Source: Pseudomonadota bacterium (lineage in GTDB: Bacteria > Bdellovibrionota > FAC87 > UBA2466). Taken from it: DNA of 56,033 nucleotides. Below the pieces are notes generated by a model. That model saw nothing but the letters and a program-made list of their open reading frames with translations, did not search any database and had not been told where the DNA came from. Below are positions 34,611-42,428 of this stretch, piece by piece; the first letter of the stretch is position 1, and every line of letters starts with the position of its first letter. The stretch lies in assembly GCA_009927165.1 (NCBI GenBank), contig RFNO01000104.1:1-56033 (forward strand), written 5' to 3'. Both the position numbers and the translations under genes were made by a program.

Positions 34611-35561
34611 ATGACTCACTATGGAATTTTGAGCGGCTTAGCGGCCGTGCTAGTTTTGGCTGGTTGCGGACTTTCTGCCATTCCCAGTAAAGACTTATCA
34701 GGCAGTGCCAACGATCCAGTTGCAGCTGCTCAACGCGATTCGCTTGGGCTGGGTAACATGGCCCTCTACAATTCAACGAACTTACCGGCACTGACACTCT
34801 CTGGAGCTTCGAGCCATTTGAGCGTAGGGGGTACTTTGGCTGTGACAGGAACTTCTATTTTTACAGGGGCCATCACGGCTAGTGGAGGAGTTCTGGGAAA
34901 TGCCACCAGTGCAACAAACTTGGCCAGTGGAGCAGCTGGACAAATTCCTTACCAATCCGCGCTGAACACCACCCTCTTCTCAGCTGCTGGGGCACTAAAT
35001 CAAGTGCTTCTTAGCGGAGGTGCCGGAGCACCAACCTGGAGCAATCAATCGAGTTTATCAGTGGGAACAGCTACACATATTGCAAGCGGGACCGCCGGAC
35101 AAATTCCCTATCAAACAGGTCCAGGGGCTACCGCATTCTCTGCGGCAGGAACTGCAAGTCAGGTCCTTCTCAGCGGAGGTGCCGGAGCACCAACCTGGAG
35201 CAATCAATCGAGTTTATCAGTGGGAACAGCTACCCATCTTTCAGGCGGATCAGCTGGTGTTATTCCTTACCAAAACGGCGCCGGTTCGACGGTTTTTTTA
35301 AATGCAGGCAACAATGGAGACATACTTACGTTTGGAGCCTCTTCAGCACCTAGTTGGGTGGCACCCTCTTCGATTACTGTTGGAACTGCAACTTCAGCCA
35401 CTTCTGCAACTACCGCACAACGAGTTTCTTTTCAGGCCGTTCCATCAAGCTCGGGGGACTCTTGCACCACGGGGCAAACAGCCCAAGACTCCACTTATTT
35501 TTACGTTTGTGTGGGCACCAATAGCTGGAAAAGAATTCTCTGGGATACGATAGGTTGGTAA
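34611..35561 (+). CDS. Repeat-containing lipoprotein resembling phage tail fibre stalks
   Basis: The 316-residue product has a lipoprotein signal with lipobox LAGC (C19). The body is made of about 53-residue repeats built around AGQIPYQ, LFSAAG/AFSAAG, VLLSGGAGAPTW and SLSVGTATH. There are two close copies plus degenerate ones before and after. Similar repeats occur in phage tail fibres and Bdellovibrio-type surface proteins and tend to form trimeric stalks. A distinct C-terminal domain (about 280-316) carries a cysteine pair (GDSCTTG, FYVCVG) and NSWKRILWD, and may be a binding tip. ATG 34611 is chosen because a G-rich ribosome site (GGGGGGGAG) precedes it. Confidence 0.75.
   Translation: MTHYGILSGLAAVLVLAGCGLSAIPSKDLSGSANDPVAAAQRDSLGLGNMALYNSTNLPALTLSGASSHLSVGGTLAVTGTSIFTGAITASGGVLGNATSATNLASGAAGQIPYQSALNTTLFSAAGALNQVLLSGGAGAPTWSNQSSLSVGTATHIASGTAGQIPYQTGPGATAFSAAGTASQVLLSGGAGAPTWSNQSSLSVGTATHLSGGSAGVIPYQNGAGSTVFLNAGNNGDILTFGASSAPSWVAPSSITVGTATSATSATTAQRVSFQAVPSSSGDSCTTGQTAQDSTYFYVCVGTNSWKRILWDTIGW
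35013..35074 (+). repeat. 62-base perfect direct repeat, copy 1
   Basis: This stretch is identical to 35172-35233, offset by 159 bases (53 codons), inside the repeat lipoprotein gene. Identity at synonymous sites implies a recent duplication or gene conversion. Confidence 0.9.
35172..35233 (+). repeat. 62-base perfect direct repeat, copy 2
   Basis: Second copy of the 62-base identical segment; see copy 1. Slippage or recombination between copies would add or remove exactly one 53-residue unit in frame. Confidence 0.9.
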
Positions 35562-35608
35562 CCCACTTCCCCCTCGCTTTCTCTTCAGTCATTCGTTAAT
35601 CTATTTTC

Positions 35609-36409
35609 ATGGATCTCACCAACCCTCGAGCGAGTTTCACTGCCGACGACTGGGGCATGAGTCCCGGGGTCAACGCGGCCATTCTAGAAATGGCCCAAAA
35701 AGGCATTATTAAGCGAGTATCGATTCTCGCTGGTAGTCCGTTTGTGAAACACGGACTCGATGAACTTCTCAAAGTTCCTCATCTCCAATTTGGCCTTCAC
35801 TTTAATCTCACTCTCTTTCCTCCCCTTTTTGAAGAACAACAGGATGCTTTTTCCCCTTTCATGGATCCGCAGAATTTTCACTATAAGCCTTTGCGAAAAC
35901 TGCTTCCCATTTGGTTCATGCCGTTTAACCAACAAACCAAACTCCAACTTGCAGCTGATGCTTTCAAAGGCCAATTAGAAAAACTGAGAACACTCAAAGT
36001 ACCGGTCACTTATTTTGATGGTCATCAACACGTGCACTTACTCCCGGGCATTCTCGAAGCCATTGCCCCTGAGATTGAAAAACAAAGCATTAAAGAAACA
36101 CGCCTTCCCTTAGACTGGGGCCTTTTTTTCTCAAGGCGTTTTCTCATCGCATGGCTAGCTCTCAGAGCCAGAGGTGTTCTTAACAAACTAGGGCTTCGCT
36201 ACCGTCCTTTCTGGTATCCGACCCAATCCGAACTTGCTTCTTTGTCTAAGATCCAGCAAAAACTTCGTCGTTGTTCTGACGAATTGGAAATCATCGTCCA
36301 CCCCGCAGCCGATGACGATCTAGAAAGCTATGGTATTCGAGATACTTATCGAAAAGGCCGAGTTCTTGAGTATCGAGCTCTACAAAACCTGCTGGCTAAT
36401 CAGCCATAG
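35609..36409 (+). CDS. YdjC/ChbG-family carbohydrate deacetylase
   Basis: Metal-dependent deacetylase of the YdjC/ChbG/HpnK family. The 266-residue protein shows the metal and catalytic motifs in order: TADDWGMSPGVN (the DD pair), GLHFNLT, YFDGHQHVHLLPGI (His cluster) and EIIVHPA near the end. Family members remove acetyl groups from N-acetylated sugars such as diacetylchitobiose or polysaccharide intermediates. No sugar operon surrounds it, so the substrate is open. No signal peptide, so cytoplasmic. Confidence 0.87.
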   Translation: MDLTNPRASFTADDWGMSPGVNAAILEMAQKGIIKRVSILAGSPFVKHGLDELLKVPHLQFGLHFNLTLFPPLFEEQQDAFSPFMDPQNFHYKPLRKLLPIWFMPFNQQTKLQLAADAFKGQLEKLRTLKVPVTYFDGHQHVHLLPGILEAIAPEIEKQSIKETRLPLDWGLFFSRRFLIAWLALRARGVLNKLGLRYRPFWYPTQSELASLSKIQQKLRRCSDELEIIVHPAADDDLESYGIRDTYRKGRVLEYRALQNLLANQP

Positions 36410-36454
36410 ACCCATTTTTTTTAATTTAAATCCAACTAGGGTATCATCTGGGTA

Positions 36455-37849
36455 ATGGAACCCTTGCTTAAATCTTACCGAAAGCTTCCCGTTTTTTCCG
36501 TCTACTTGGTGATGCTGCTAGTAGCGGGGATCGCTTTTTATTTTATTAATCTCAAAGGGCAGCTCCTGATTAGTCCCACCCAAAACCTTCCCTCCGTCGT
36601 GAGCGATCAAGCTCATGCCCAAATGAACAGTCTCATTCAAATACTGTTGGCCCTTTCTGTAGTTATCATCACTGCACAAGCCATGGGGGCTTTCTTCCAT
36701 TTATTGGGTCAACCTTTAGTCATTGGAGAAGTAGTAGGCGGAATCGTTCTGGGCCCTTCGCTTTTGGGAAAATACTTTCCCCAGATTCAAGAGACTGTTC
36801 TTCCTGTGTCTTCTCTTCCTTTTTTGGGGATTATTGCTCAGCTTGGTGTTGTATTTTACATGTTTGTCGTAGGATTGGAGCTGGATCTCAAAATCCTGAA
36901 AAAAAGTGGTCACACTACACTCGCCATTTCTCACGCCAGCATTATTTTCCCTTTTGTTTTAGGAACTTTTTTAGCTCTTCATATTTATAAAGAACTCTCT
37001 CTTCCCGAAGTTTCTTTCACTAACTTTGCTCTTTTCTTAGGAGTTTCACTTTCCGTTACGGCTTTTCCCGTTTTGGCTCGAATTCTGTCTGATAAAAAAA
37101 TCAACAAAACTCGCATGGGGACTCTTGCGCTTACTTGCGCGGCCATCGACGACGTCACGGCTTGGTGTTTGCTCGCTATGGTCGTAAGTGTTTCACAAAA
37201 TGCCTTTGGTGGAGCTATCAAGACGATTACGCTTACTTTTCTTTATATAGCGGGCATGTTTCTCATTGGCGGTCCACTCGTTAAGCGGCTGATTCCTTGG
37301 CTTGAAAAGTTCGATCGTATTACTGAAGGTGGTATTGCAGCCTTTTTTATTGCTCTTCTCCTCTCGGCTTTAGCCACCGAATTGATTGGGATTCACGCTA
37401 TCTTTGGTGCTTTTCTTTTAGGGGCTATTACACCTCATGACAGCCGGATTGCGAAAGAACTGACAGACCGAATGGAGGATCTGGTTCGAATTGTTTTCTT
37501 ACCTGCTTTTTTTGCCTTTACCGGAATGCGAACCGAAATCAATTTACTGTCTTCTACTTCTGATTGGCAGCTCTGCGGGCTCATTATTGCGGTGGCAACA
37601 TTGGGGAAGTTCGGCGGCACCTTTTTAGCTGCAAGAATAAATGGGCTTTCTTGGCGAGATTCCTCGGCTCTGGGCATCCTCATGAATACTCGAGGCCTCG
37701 TAGAACTCATCGTATTGAATTTGGGCCTAGATTTGAGAATTATTTCGCCTCGGCTTTTTACCATGCTTGTCATGATGGCCCTGATTACGACCTTCGCCAC
37801 CTCCCCCATTTTTTCATTCCTTACCCGCAAAGCCCCTTGGAAGGACTAA
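36455..37849 (+). CDS. CPA2-family Na+/H+ or K+/H+ antiporter (KefB-type membrane domain)
   Basis: Inner-membrane cation:proton antiporter of 464 residues. The core starts with GQPLVIGEVVGGIVLGPSLLG and contains the CPA2 signatures FMFVVGLELD-like (YMFVVGLELD), SLSVTAFPVLARIL and AAIDDVTAW, the last with the paired aspartates used for ion binding. Twelve or so helices are visible plus an extra N-terminal helix. It lacks the cytoplasmic TrkA-N domain found in KefB/KefC, so it is a membrane-only form. Ion specificity is not certain. Confidence 0.88.
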   Translation: MEPLLKSYRKLPVFSVYLVMLLVAGIAFYFINLKGQLLISPTQNLPSVVSDQAHAQMNSLIQILLALSVVIITAQAMGAFFHLLGQPLVIGEVVGGIVLGPSLLGKYFPQIQETVLPVSSLPFLGIIAQLGVVFYMFVVGLELDLKILKKSGHTTLAISHASIIFPFVLGTFLALHIYKELSLPEVSFTNFALFLGVSLSVTAFPVLARILSDKKINKTRMGTLALTCAAIDDVTAWCLLAMVVSVSQNAFGGAIKTITLTFLYIAGMFLIGGPLVKRLIPWLEKFDRITEGGIAAFFIALLLSALATELIGIHAIFGAFLLGAITPHDSRIAKELTDRMEDLVRIVFLPAFFAFTGMRTEINLLSSTSDWQLCGLIIAVATLGKFGGTFLAARINGLSWRDSSALGILMNTRGLVELIVLNLGLDLRIISPRLFTMLVMMALITTFATSPIFSFLTRKAPWKD

Positions 37850-37950
37850 AACCAGTTCCCATTTTTGTTCTCTAAAGGAGTTTGACCGATTTCTCGCTAG
37901 CCACCTTAAATACTTGTTATTGTTTGCATTTTATTCTCGCCTGCGTTACC

Positions 37951-37988
37951 CCCCTCAACTTGTTTACAGTTTGAGGGGAATCCCTCAA
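37951..37988 (+). promoter_or_regulatory. Alternative-hairpin element in the leader of the trypsin-like gene
   Basis: Three complementary blocks lie in a row. CCCCTCAA (37951-37958) can pair with TTGAGGGG (37971-37978); the same block TTGAGGG (37971-37977) can instead pair with CCCTCAA (37982-37988). The two hairpins exclude each other, as in attenuators or switches. No promoter was confidently identified, so its presence in the transcript is inferred. Confidence 0.45.
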
Positions 37989-38034
37989 TCCCAACAGGCA
38001 CTCCCCTGCGTTGGCCCTATCCCTGCTAACTCTC

Positions 38035-38052
38035 CCCCCGGCGACCGGAGGG
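38035..38052 (+). promoter_or_regulatory. Hairpin covering the ribosome binding site of the trypsin-like gene
   Basis: CCCCCGG (38035-38041) pairs with CCGG-A-GGG (38045-38052, one bulged A) around a 3-base loop. The right arm contains the whole Shine-Dalgarno GGAGGG (38047-38052), 8 bases before the GTG start at 38061. Folding would hide the ribosome site. Confidence 0.45.
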
Positions 38053-38060
38053 CGTGGTCT

Positions 38061-39263
38061 GTGAAACGATTTCTTTTTTTGAGTTTACTCACGTTAGCGA
38101 GCTGTCAAAAACACTCTGGATATACTTCTGAAGGTTCTCTTCCCAAAGGCCGGGGAATCTTAAATGGAACAGTAATCAGTAAATCCGAATACCCCAGTGT
38201 CGGTTTGGTTAAGGGCCCTACTTGGATTTGCACGGGAACCCTAATTAGCAATGATGTGGTATTAACGGCTCACCACTGCGTAACTAATGAGAATGGCACT
38301 CTTGCCACGATAAAATTCACTCTCGACACTCCTTACTCTTCCTCCACAAACAATTGGATTACAGCATCGTCGATTAAGCCTTACAAAACTGGAGACCTCG
38401 CTCTTGTGAAATTAAGCACTCCAATTCTCAATGTAGCTCCCAGTGAACTATCAGTCACGGCAGCCACTAATTCGAATTTGTATCAAATGGTAGATATTGT
38501 TGGCTACGGCGATAGTCAAACTACTACGTCCGGAACCAGAAAAACAGACAGTGGCGCTGGAACCAAACGCCGAGGACAGTCTCAGTTAGTTCGCTTTGAT
38601 GATTCGAATGCGACTCTTGTTTCGAAACCTTCAGTCAGTAACCAAGTGATTTGTCCTGGCGACAGTGGTGGCCCGCTGTTTATAAGTGTAAATGGACGCA
38701 AACAGCTATCTGGTGTCGCCAGTAGCGTTCTTTGGCGAGGCTACTGCAATACAGTTTCAGAGAGTTACCATGGACATGTTGCTTATCAACGCAATAGAAC
38801 TTGGATTCTACAGAATCTCGCCGAGTGGGCTCAAAGAACCAGTATTTTTCGTGGTGTAAACCCTAGCAAAAACTATTTATTCTCAACTTCAAGCACTGAA
38901 GGATCCCCAGCTTACAATTATGGAAATCCTCCTCGTGCCGTTTTTAAACTACTCAATGTTCCGGCTCAATTTTCTAATTGTGATGCTTCAATTAATCTCA
39001 TGAGGTGTCGAACTGCGCGAGGTACCCATTACTTAAGCGCTGCCTCTTGCGGATCTAACACGTTCGATAAACTTCTGGGATACGCTTGCAATGGCTCCAA
39101 AAATTCTCAGTCACCTGCCAATTCGTTTGATCTTTATCGTTTAGATAACTCCCTGACTGGAGCTAGTATTTCCACGAGCCTTGCTGAAGCCAATACTTTA
39201 GTCAGACAAGACCCGACCTGGAGAATCATTGGGTTTCATGGGGTTCACGTTCTGCCCCCTTGA
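38061..39263 (+). CDS. Trypsin-like serine protease lipoprotein with extra C-terminal domain
   Basis: The 400-residue product is a lipoprotein (LTLASC, C15) with an S1 chymotrypsin-fold domain (about 33-290). The triad is visible: H72 in TAHHC, D112 in GDLALVK and S202 in CPGDSGGP; C57-C73 probably form the usual disulfide. After about residue 300 a second domain follows with four more cysteines and a segment resembling small repeat lectin-like modules (SFDLYRLDN, SLAEANTLVR, WRIIGFHG, compare DUF5648). The GTG start at 38061 with GGAGGG 8 bases upstream gives a proper lipoprotein signal; an upstream in-frame start at 37914 would bury it. Likely an exoprotease held on the outer membrane. Confidence 0.85.
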   Translation: MKRFLFLSLLTLASCQKHSGYTSEGSLPKGRGILNGTVISKSEYPSVGLVKGPTWICTGTLISNDVVLTAHHCVTNENGTLATIKFTLDTPYSSSTNNWITASSIKPYKTGDLALVKLSTPILNVAPSELSVTAATNSNLYQMVDIVGYGDSQTTTSGTRKTDSGAGTKRRGQSQLVRFDDSNATLVSKPSVSNQVICPGDSGGPLFISVNGRKQLSGVASSVLWRGYCNTVSESYHGHVAYQRNRTWILQNLAEWAQRTSIFRGVNPSKNYLFSTSSTEGSPAYNYGNPPRAVFKLLNVPAQFSNCDASINLMRCRTARGTHYLSAASCGSNTFDKLLGYACNGSKNSQSPANSFDLYRLDNSLTGASISTSLAEANTLVRQDPTWRIIGFHGVHVLPP

Positions 39264-39277
39264 CGAATTTCTGGGAT

Positions 39278-39673
39278 TTAGTCGCTCAGTAAGCTTACGC
39301 AACGTTTACTGAAAGTGCCATTAATGCTCATTCCACTGCTCCCGCTGCAGAAACCACTTGAGCAGTCCGAATTAAGCGAGCAACTCTCTCCATGGCTCTT
39401 CACTCCGTAAACTATTCCAGGAGATAACGAATTAGCAGCAAACGCATGTCTTTCTTTTAGGTGAGAAGGCCCTAAAAATATTCCGTAAACTAATAAGAGC
39501 TGTGCCAGCACTGCCAAAACGAGTTCCGTAGTATCACTGACTGTATCAACCGCTTTATCCGTTGGGGTTTCGGGAGGGGATTCTGTATTTCTGACGATTA
39601 ACCGGAGACGAGGCCGGTGGTTAGTGGAAATATCTGGGGAGGGCTGATTCGCCCAATTCCGCTGTGCCTTCAT
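39278..39673 (-). CDS. Small membrane-anchored cysteine-motif protein, unknown function
   Basis: The 131-residue protein has a basic, Pro/Thr-rich N-terminus and a central hydrophobic helix (about 52-69, LVLAVLAQLLLVYGIFLG). The C-terminal part carries a cysteine pattern GESCSLNSDCSSGFC and KRC reminiscent of small disulfide-rich modules. That places the C-terminus outside the cytoplasm. GAGG precedes the ATG. It converges on the serine protease gene. I recognise no family. Confidence 0.6.
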   Translation of the reverse strand: MKAQRNWANQPSPDISTNHRPRLRLIVRNTESPPETPTDKAVDTVSDTTELVLAVLAQLLLVYGIFLGPSHLKERHAFAANSLSPGIVYGVKSHGESCSLNSDCSSGFCSGSSGMSINGTFSKRCVSLLSD

Positions 39674-39837
39674 ACGTACCTCACTCTATTCCTACCAGTA
39701 GACCACACAATTGTTTCAGAAATATGAAGGCATGAACTTTTTTTCGCAGACCCTTCAACTCAAAAAACCGAAAAAGGACCAGGTTTCAGAACACATTCAA
39801 ACATAACATAAACACTTGTTTTTATTTGATTTTTGGA

Positions 39838-39921
39838 TGGTGCCGCAGGAGGGACTTGAACCCCCACGCCCAAGGGCACTGGCTTCTAAGACCAGCGTGT
39901 CTGCCATTTCACCACTGCGGC
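39838..39921 (-). tRNA. tRNA-Leu, anticodon UAG
   Basis: On the minus strand the molecule starts GCCGCAG and closes with CTGCGGC, then A and an encoded CCA (plus 39838-39840). The anticodon arm is CTGGT, loop CTTAGAA, GCCAG, giving anticodon UAG (leucine, CUA/CUN codons). The long variable arm (TGCCCTTGGGCGT region) is typical of class II tRNAs. The T loop GTTCAAG is intact. Length is 84 bases including CCA. Confidence 0.95.
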
Positions 39922-39930
39922 TCAGGCGTA

Positions 39931-39959
39931 ACCCTATTTTTTTTTTCAACTCCTGGCAA
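39931..39959 (-). promoter_or_regulatory. Candidate tRNA-Leu promoter
   Basis: On the minus strand TTGCCA (plus 39954-39959) and TAGGGT (plus 39931-39936) are 17 bases apart, with a run of ten A in the spacer. Transcription would start a few bases before the tRNA 5' end at 39921. Confidence 0.5.
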
Positions 39960-39989
39960 CCACCTTTACAGATTTTCCCAACCCTCCTA

Positions 39990-40661
39990 ATGTCCCACTC
40001 CATGTCGCCTCTTTCAAAGCGCCAAAAAGTAAAACCACCCACCGAAAAAGCCCTAAACGTATTTTCCATTCTCGAAAAAGATTATCCTGATCCACGAACT
40101 GAGCTCTTTTTTGAAGATCCCTTTCAACTCCTCATCGCAGTAATCCTCTCAGCACAATGCACTGATGCCCGAGTCAATTCTGTCACCCCTCACTTGTTTC
40201 GCGAGTTTCCTGATGCTCAACGATTGGCCAAGGCCTCTCCCACGAAAGTGGAACAAATCATTCATTCCTGTGGCTTTTATAAAAACAAAACCAAGGCGAT
40301 TATCAATACTGCCCAATCCATCGTTGATCAATTTCAGGGGCAAGTCCCAGACACTATGGAGCAACTCATTACTCTTTCTGGGGTGGGAAGAAAGACTGCA
40401 AGCGTGATTCTGAATCAAGCCTTTGATAAGCCGGCCATCGCCGTAGATACTCATGTCGCTCGAGTGAGCTTTCGATTGGGTTGGACACAATCAAAAAACC
40501 CAGAAATCATTGAACGAGAGCTAAAAGCGTTGTTGCCAGAACGGCTTTGGGCGAAAGTAAATGGTACCTTGATTCTCCACGGACGTAGAATTTGTAAAGC
40601 GAGAAAACCTCTTTGCCAAAGCTGTCAGATTGCTGCGCTTTGCCCTTCCTCAACTTACTAA
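39990..40661 (+). CDS. nth: Endonuclease III (Nth)
   Basis: DNA glycosylase/AP lyase that removes oxidised pyrimidines. The protein (about 223 residues) has the helix-hairpin-helix LSGVGRKTASVILNQAF with the catalytic lysine, the catalytic aspartate in AVDTHVAR, and the C-terminal [4Fe-4S] ligands in CKARKPLCQSCQIAALC (C-x6-C-x2-C-x5-C). Starts at ATG 39990 or ATG 40002 are both possible and neither has a clear Shine-Dalgarno. A longer frame reaching 39816 runs through the tRNA and is not real. It converges on pilS; the two genes overlap by 4 bases at their ends. Confidence 0.93.
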   Translation: MSHSMSPLSKRQKVKPPTEKALNVFSILEKDYPDPRTELFFEDPFQLLIAVILSAQCTDARVNSVTPHLFREFPDAQRLAKASPTKVEQIIHSCGFYKNKTKAIINTAQSIVDQFQGQVPDTMEQLITLSGVGRKTASVILNQAFDKPAIAVDTHVARVSFRLGWTQSKNPEIIERELKALLPERLWAKVNGTLILHGRRICKARKPLCQSCQIAALCPSSTY

Positions 40662-42238
40662 CCACGATGAAGATGAATTTCAAAACGAGTGCCCTGACCC
40701 ACTTTGGACTGAACTCGAATCTCTCCTTGATGACCTTCTACAATTTTGTAGACAGTCGCAAGTCCTAAACCCGTCCCTTTGTCTTTTGTCGTGAAAAAGG
40801 GTTCATACAAGTGCTGAAGCACTTCATCGGACATGCCTTCTCCTTCATCTTGCACCCAAAAACAGACCCAGTGAGGACTAACAGTCTCGCAACCCACTTC
40901 CACTAATCCTGGTTTCTTCATTGCTTGAAGGGCATTATTAAGCAGGTTCCAAACAATCTGCCGAATTTTCTCGTGATTTCCATAAGCCGGCAGACCAGGC
41001 TCAAATTTCATTTCGATTCTTGCTTTTGAAATAAACTCTTTTGTTTGGGAAGCTTGATCCACTACTTCTGCGAGCAACTTATCTAGCAACACTGTTTCCA
41101 GTTTCATTTGCTCGGGTTTTACAAATCCCAAAAATTCAGTAATCAGCTTATTCAAACGATCGATTTCCTTACCCACAATTTCCATCAGTCTTTTGTCTTC
41201 AGTTCCCAAATGGCTTTGGGCGGGACCCGTTTGAAGCATTTCAATACTTGCAGACATCGACGCCAGTGGATTTCGAATCTCGTGGGCAATCCCAGCTGCC
41301 AGCTGCCCAACAGCTGCGAGTTTCTCATGCTGTTTGAGCTTGTCTTCCAAATGAACTAACTTGGTAACATCTTGAAACAGGAGCACTCTTGCTTTTCCCT
41401 CGCTTTGACCGAATAAATTTTCCACACTGGGACTAACGTCAATCTCGGCAACATCGCCCCGCAGCAAGCGACGATTTTTGCCAGTTCCTATTTCAACTGT
41501 CTGCTGCAATCTGGCCTGTCTCTTATGCAATCGCGCTTTAAGGAAAACAGAGCGGTGCCAATCGGTTCCCGTAGCTGTTAACTCCGTTTCAATTCCACTC
41601 TGCTCAGCATCGTCTGATTCATCTTCAATTTTTTGACTTTCAATTTGGTCAAAAAACGGCATCAGATCGGCCACTACTTCATGGAGTGGCCTGCCAAGCA
41701 GATTTGCTCGGTTTTTTCCCAAAATCTGTTCAGCGCCTGGGTTGACAAATCCCACTCGTTTTTCCTGATCCAACGTCAAAAGCCCAGTAGGCATTCCTTC
41801 AACAATTTGCTCGTAGAGCTCAGTTAGTTTCTCAATTTCCTGATTCTTTTGGCGCAACCCTTCTGCAGTTTTTCTCAGTTGCTCACTTAAGTAGCCCCCG
41901 ACAGCTCCCACCAACAGAAAAATTCCAGAATACACACTCCAGGAGAGCCAGGAAAATGAAGAACCAGCACTTGCCACATTTGAGACGATAAAAAAACAAG
42001 CGGAGGCTGATAGAAACGCAAGGAATGCGCCTCGCTGATAAAAGGCCAATGAGGCAGCTAGTACTAAAATCAGATAGAGGAGAACAATAGGATGAGCTGG
42101 AGAATAATTAAGATAAAACCAAATACTTACTCCCAGCATATCCAAAAGAAGATGGGCAAATCCCAATTCCCATCGGTTGGGGAGCCAATTTAAACTCAAC
42201 GACTCTAAGAAGTTGATCCCGAAAAAGATGGAAACCAA
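40658..42238 (-). CDS. pilS: PilS-like sensor histidine kinase, 5' end apparently frameshifted
   Basis: Membrane sensor with several N-terminal helices, a coiled linker, a PAS domain (about 140-300, with a charged insert) and a HisKA/HATPase core: AGIAHEIRNPLASM, WNLLNNALQAM, DEGEGMSDE and GTGLGLATVYKIVEGH. The first usable start in frame is TTG 42238. The frame stays open to 42367, however, and encodes what looks like the true first helix (RLDWLLLGRLVFLFLFLGII). An ATG at 42368 is one base out of frame: skipping one C in GAGCCGT gives M-E-R-L-D-W. It follows pilB-pilT-pilC, supporting PilS. No pilR response-regulator gene is next to it. Confidence 0.82.
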   Translation of the reverse strand: MVSIFFGINFLESLSLNWLPNRWELGFAHLLLDMLGVSIWFYLNYSPAHPIVLLYLILVLAASLAFYQRGAFLAFLSASACFFIVSNVASAGSSFSWLSWSVYSGIFLLVGAVGGYLSEQLRKTAEGLRQKNQEIEKLTELYEQIVEGMPTGLLTLDQEKRVGFVNPGAEQILGKNRANLLGRPLHEVVADLMPFFDQIESQKIEDESDDAEQSGIETELTATGTDWHRSVFLKARLHKRQARLQQTVEIGTGKNRRLLRGDVAEIDVSPSVENLFGQSEGKARVLLFQDVTKLVHLEDKLKQHEKLAAVGQLAAGIAHEIRNPLASMSASIEMLQTGPAQSHLGTEDKRLMEIVGKEIDRLNKLITEFLGFVKPEQMKLETVLLDKLLAEVVDQASQTKEFISKARIEMKFEPGLPAYGNHEKIRQIVWNLLNNALQAMKKPGLVEVGCETVSPHWVCFWVQDEGEGMSDEVLQHLYEPFFTTKDKGTGLGLATVYKIVEGHQGEIRVQSKVGQGTRFEIHLHRG

Positions 42239-42428
42239 ACAGAGTGACTGAATAACAGAGTCGATCGGGGTAACAGTTGCTCGTACAATTTGATTCGCTA
42301 CAATAATGCCCAGAAATAAAAAGAGGAAAACTAATCTGCCTAGCAGGAGCCAATCAAGACGGCTCCATCAATACTTTGAGATTGATAATTGAAGTACTGA
42401 GGAGCTTTTTTCCAAAGCGATTCCAGCA

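Noticed and set aside
34920-35400. Regular repeats considered as a CRISPR-like array
   Set aside because: The repeats are 159 bases apart, lie in frame within a lipoprotein gene and have no unique short spacers.
39816-39989. In-frame upstream extension of endonuclease III
   Set aside because: It runs through the tRNA-Leu gene on the other strand and does not resemble the Nth N-terminus; ATG 39990 or 40002 is used instead.
39797-40069. 90-codon minus-strand frame overlapping tRNA-Leu
   Set aside because: It is a shadow created by the tRNA and the start of endonuclease III.
42108-42353. 81-codon minus-strand frame at the pilS 5' end
   Set aside because: It is the wrong frame of the pilS leader; the transmembrane sequence belongs to the PilS frame.
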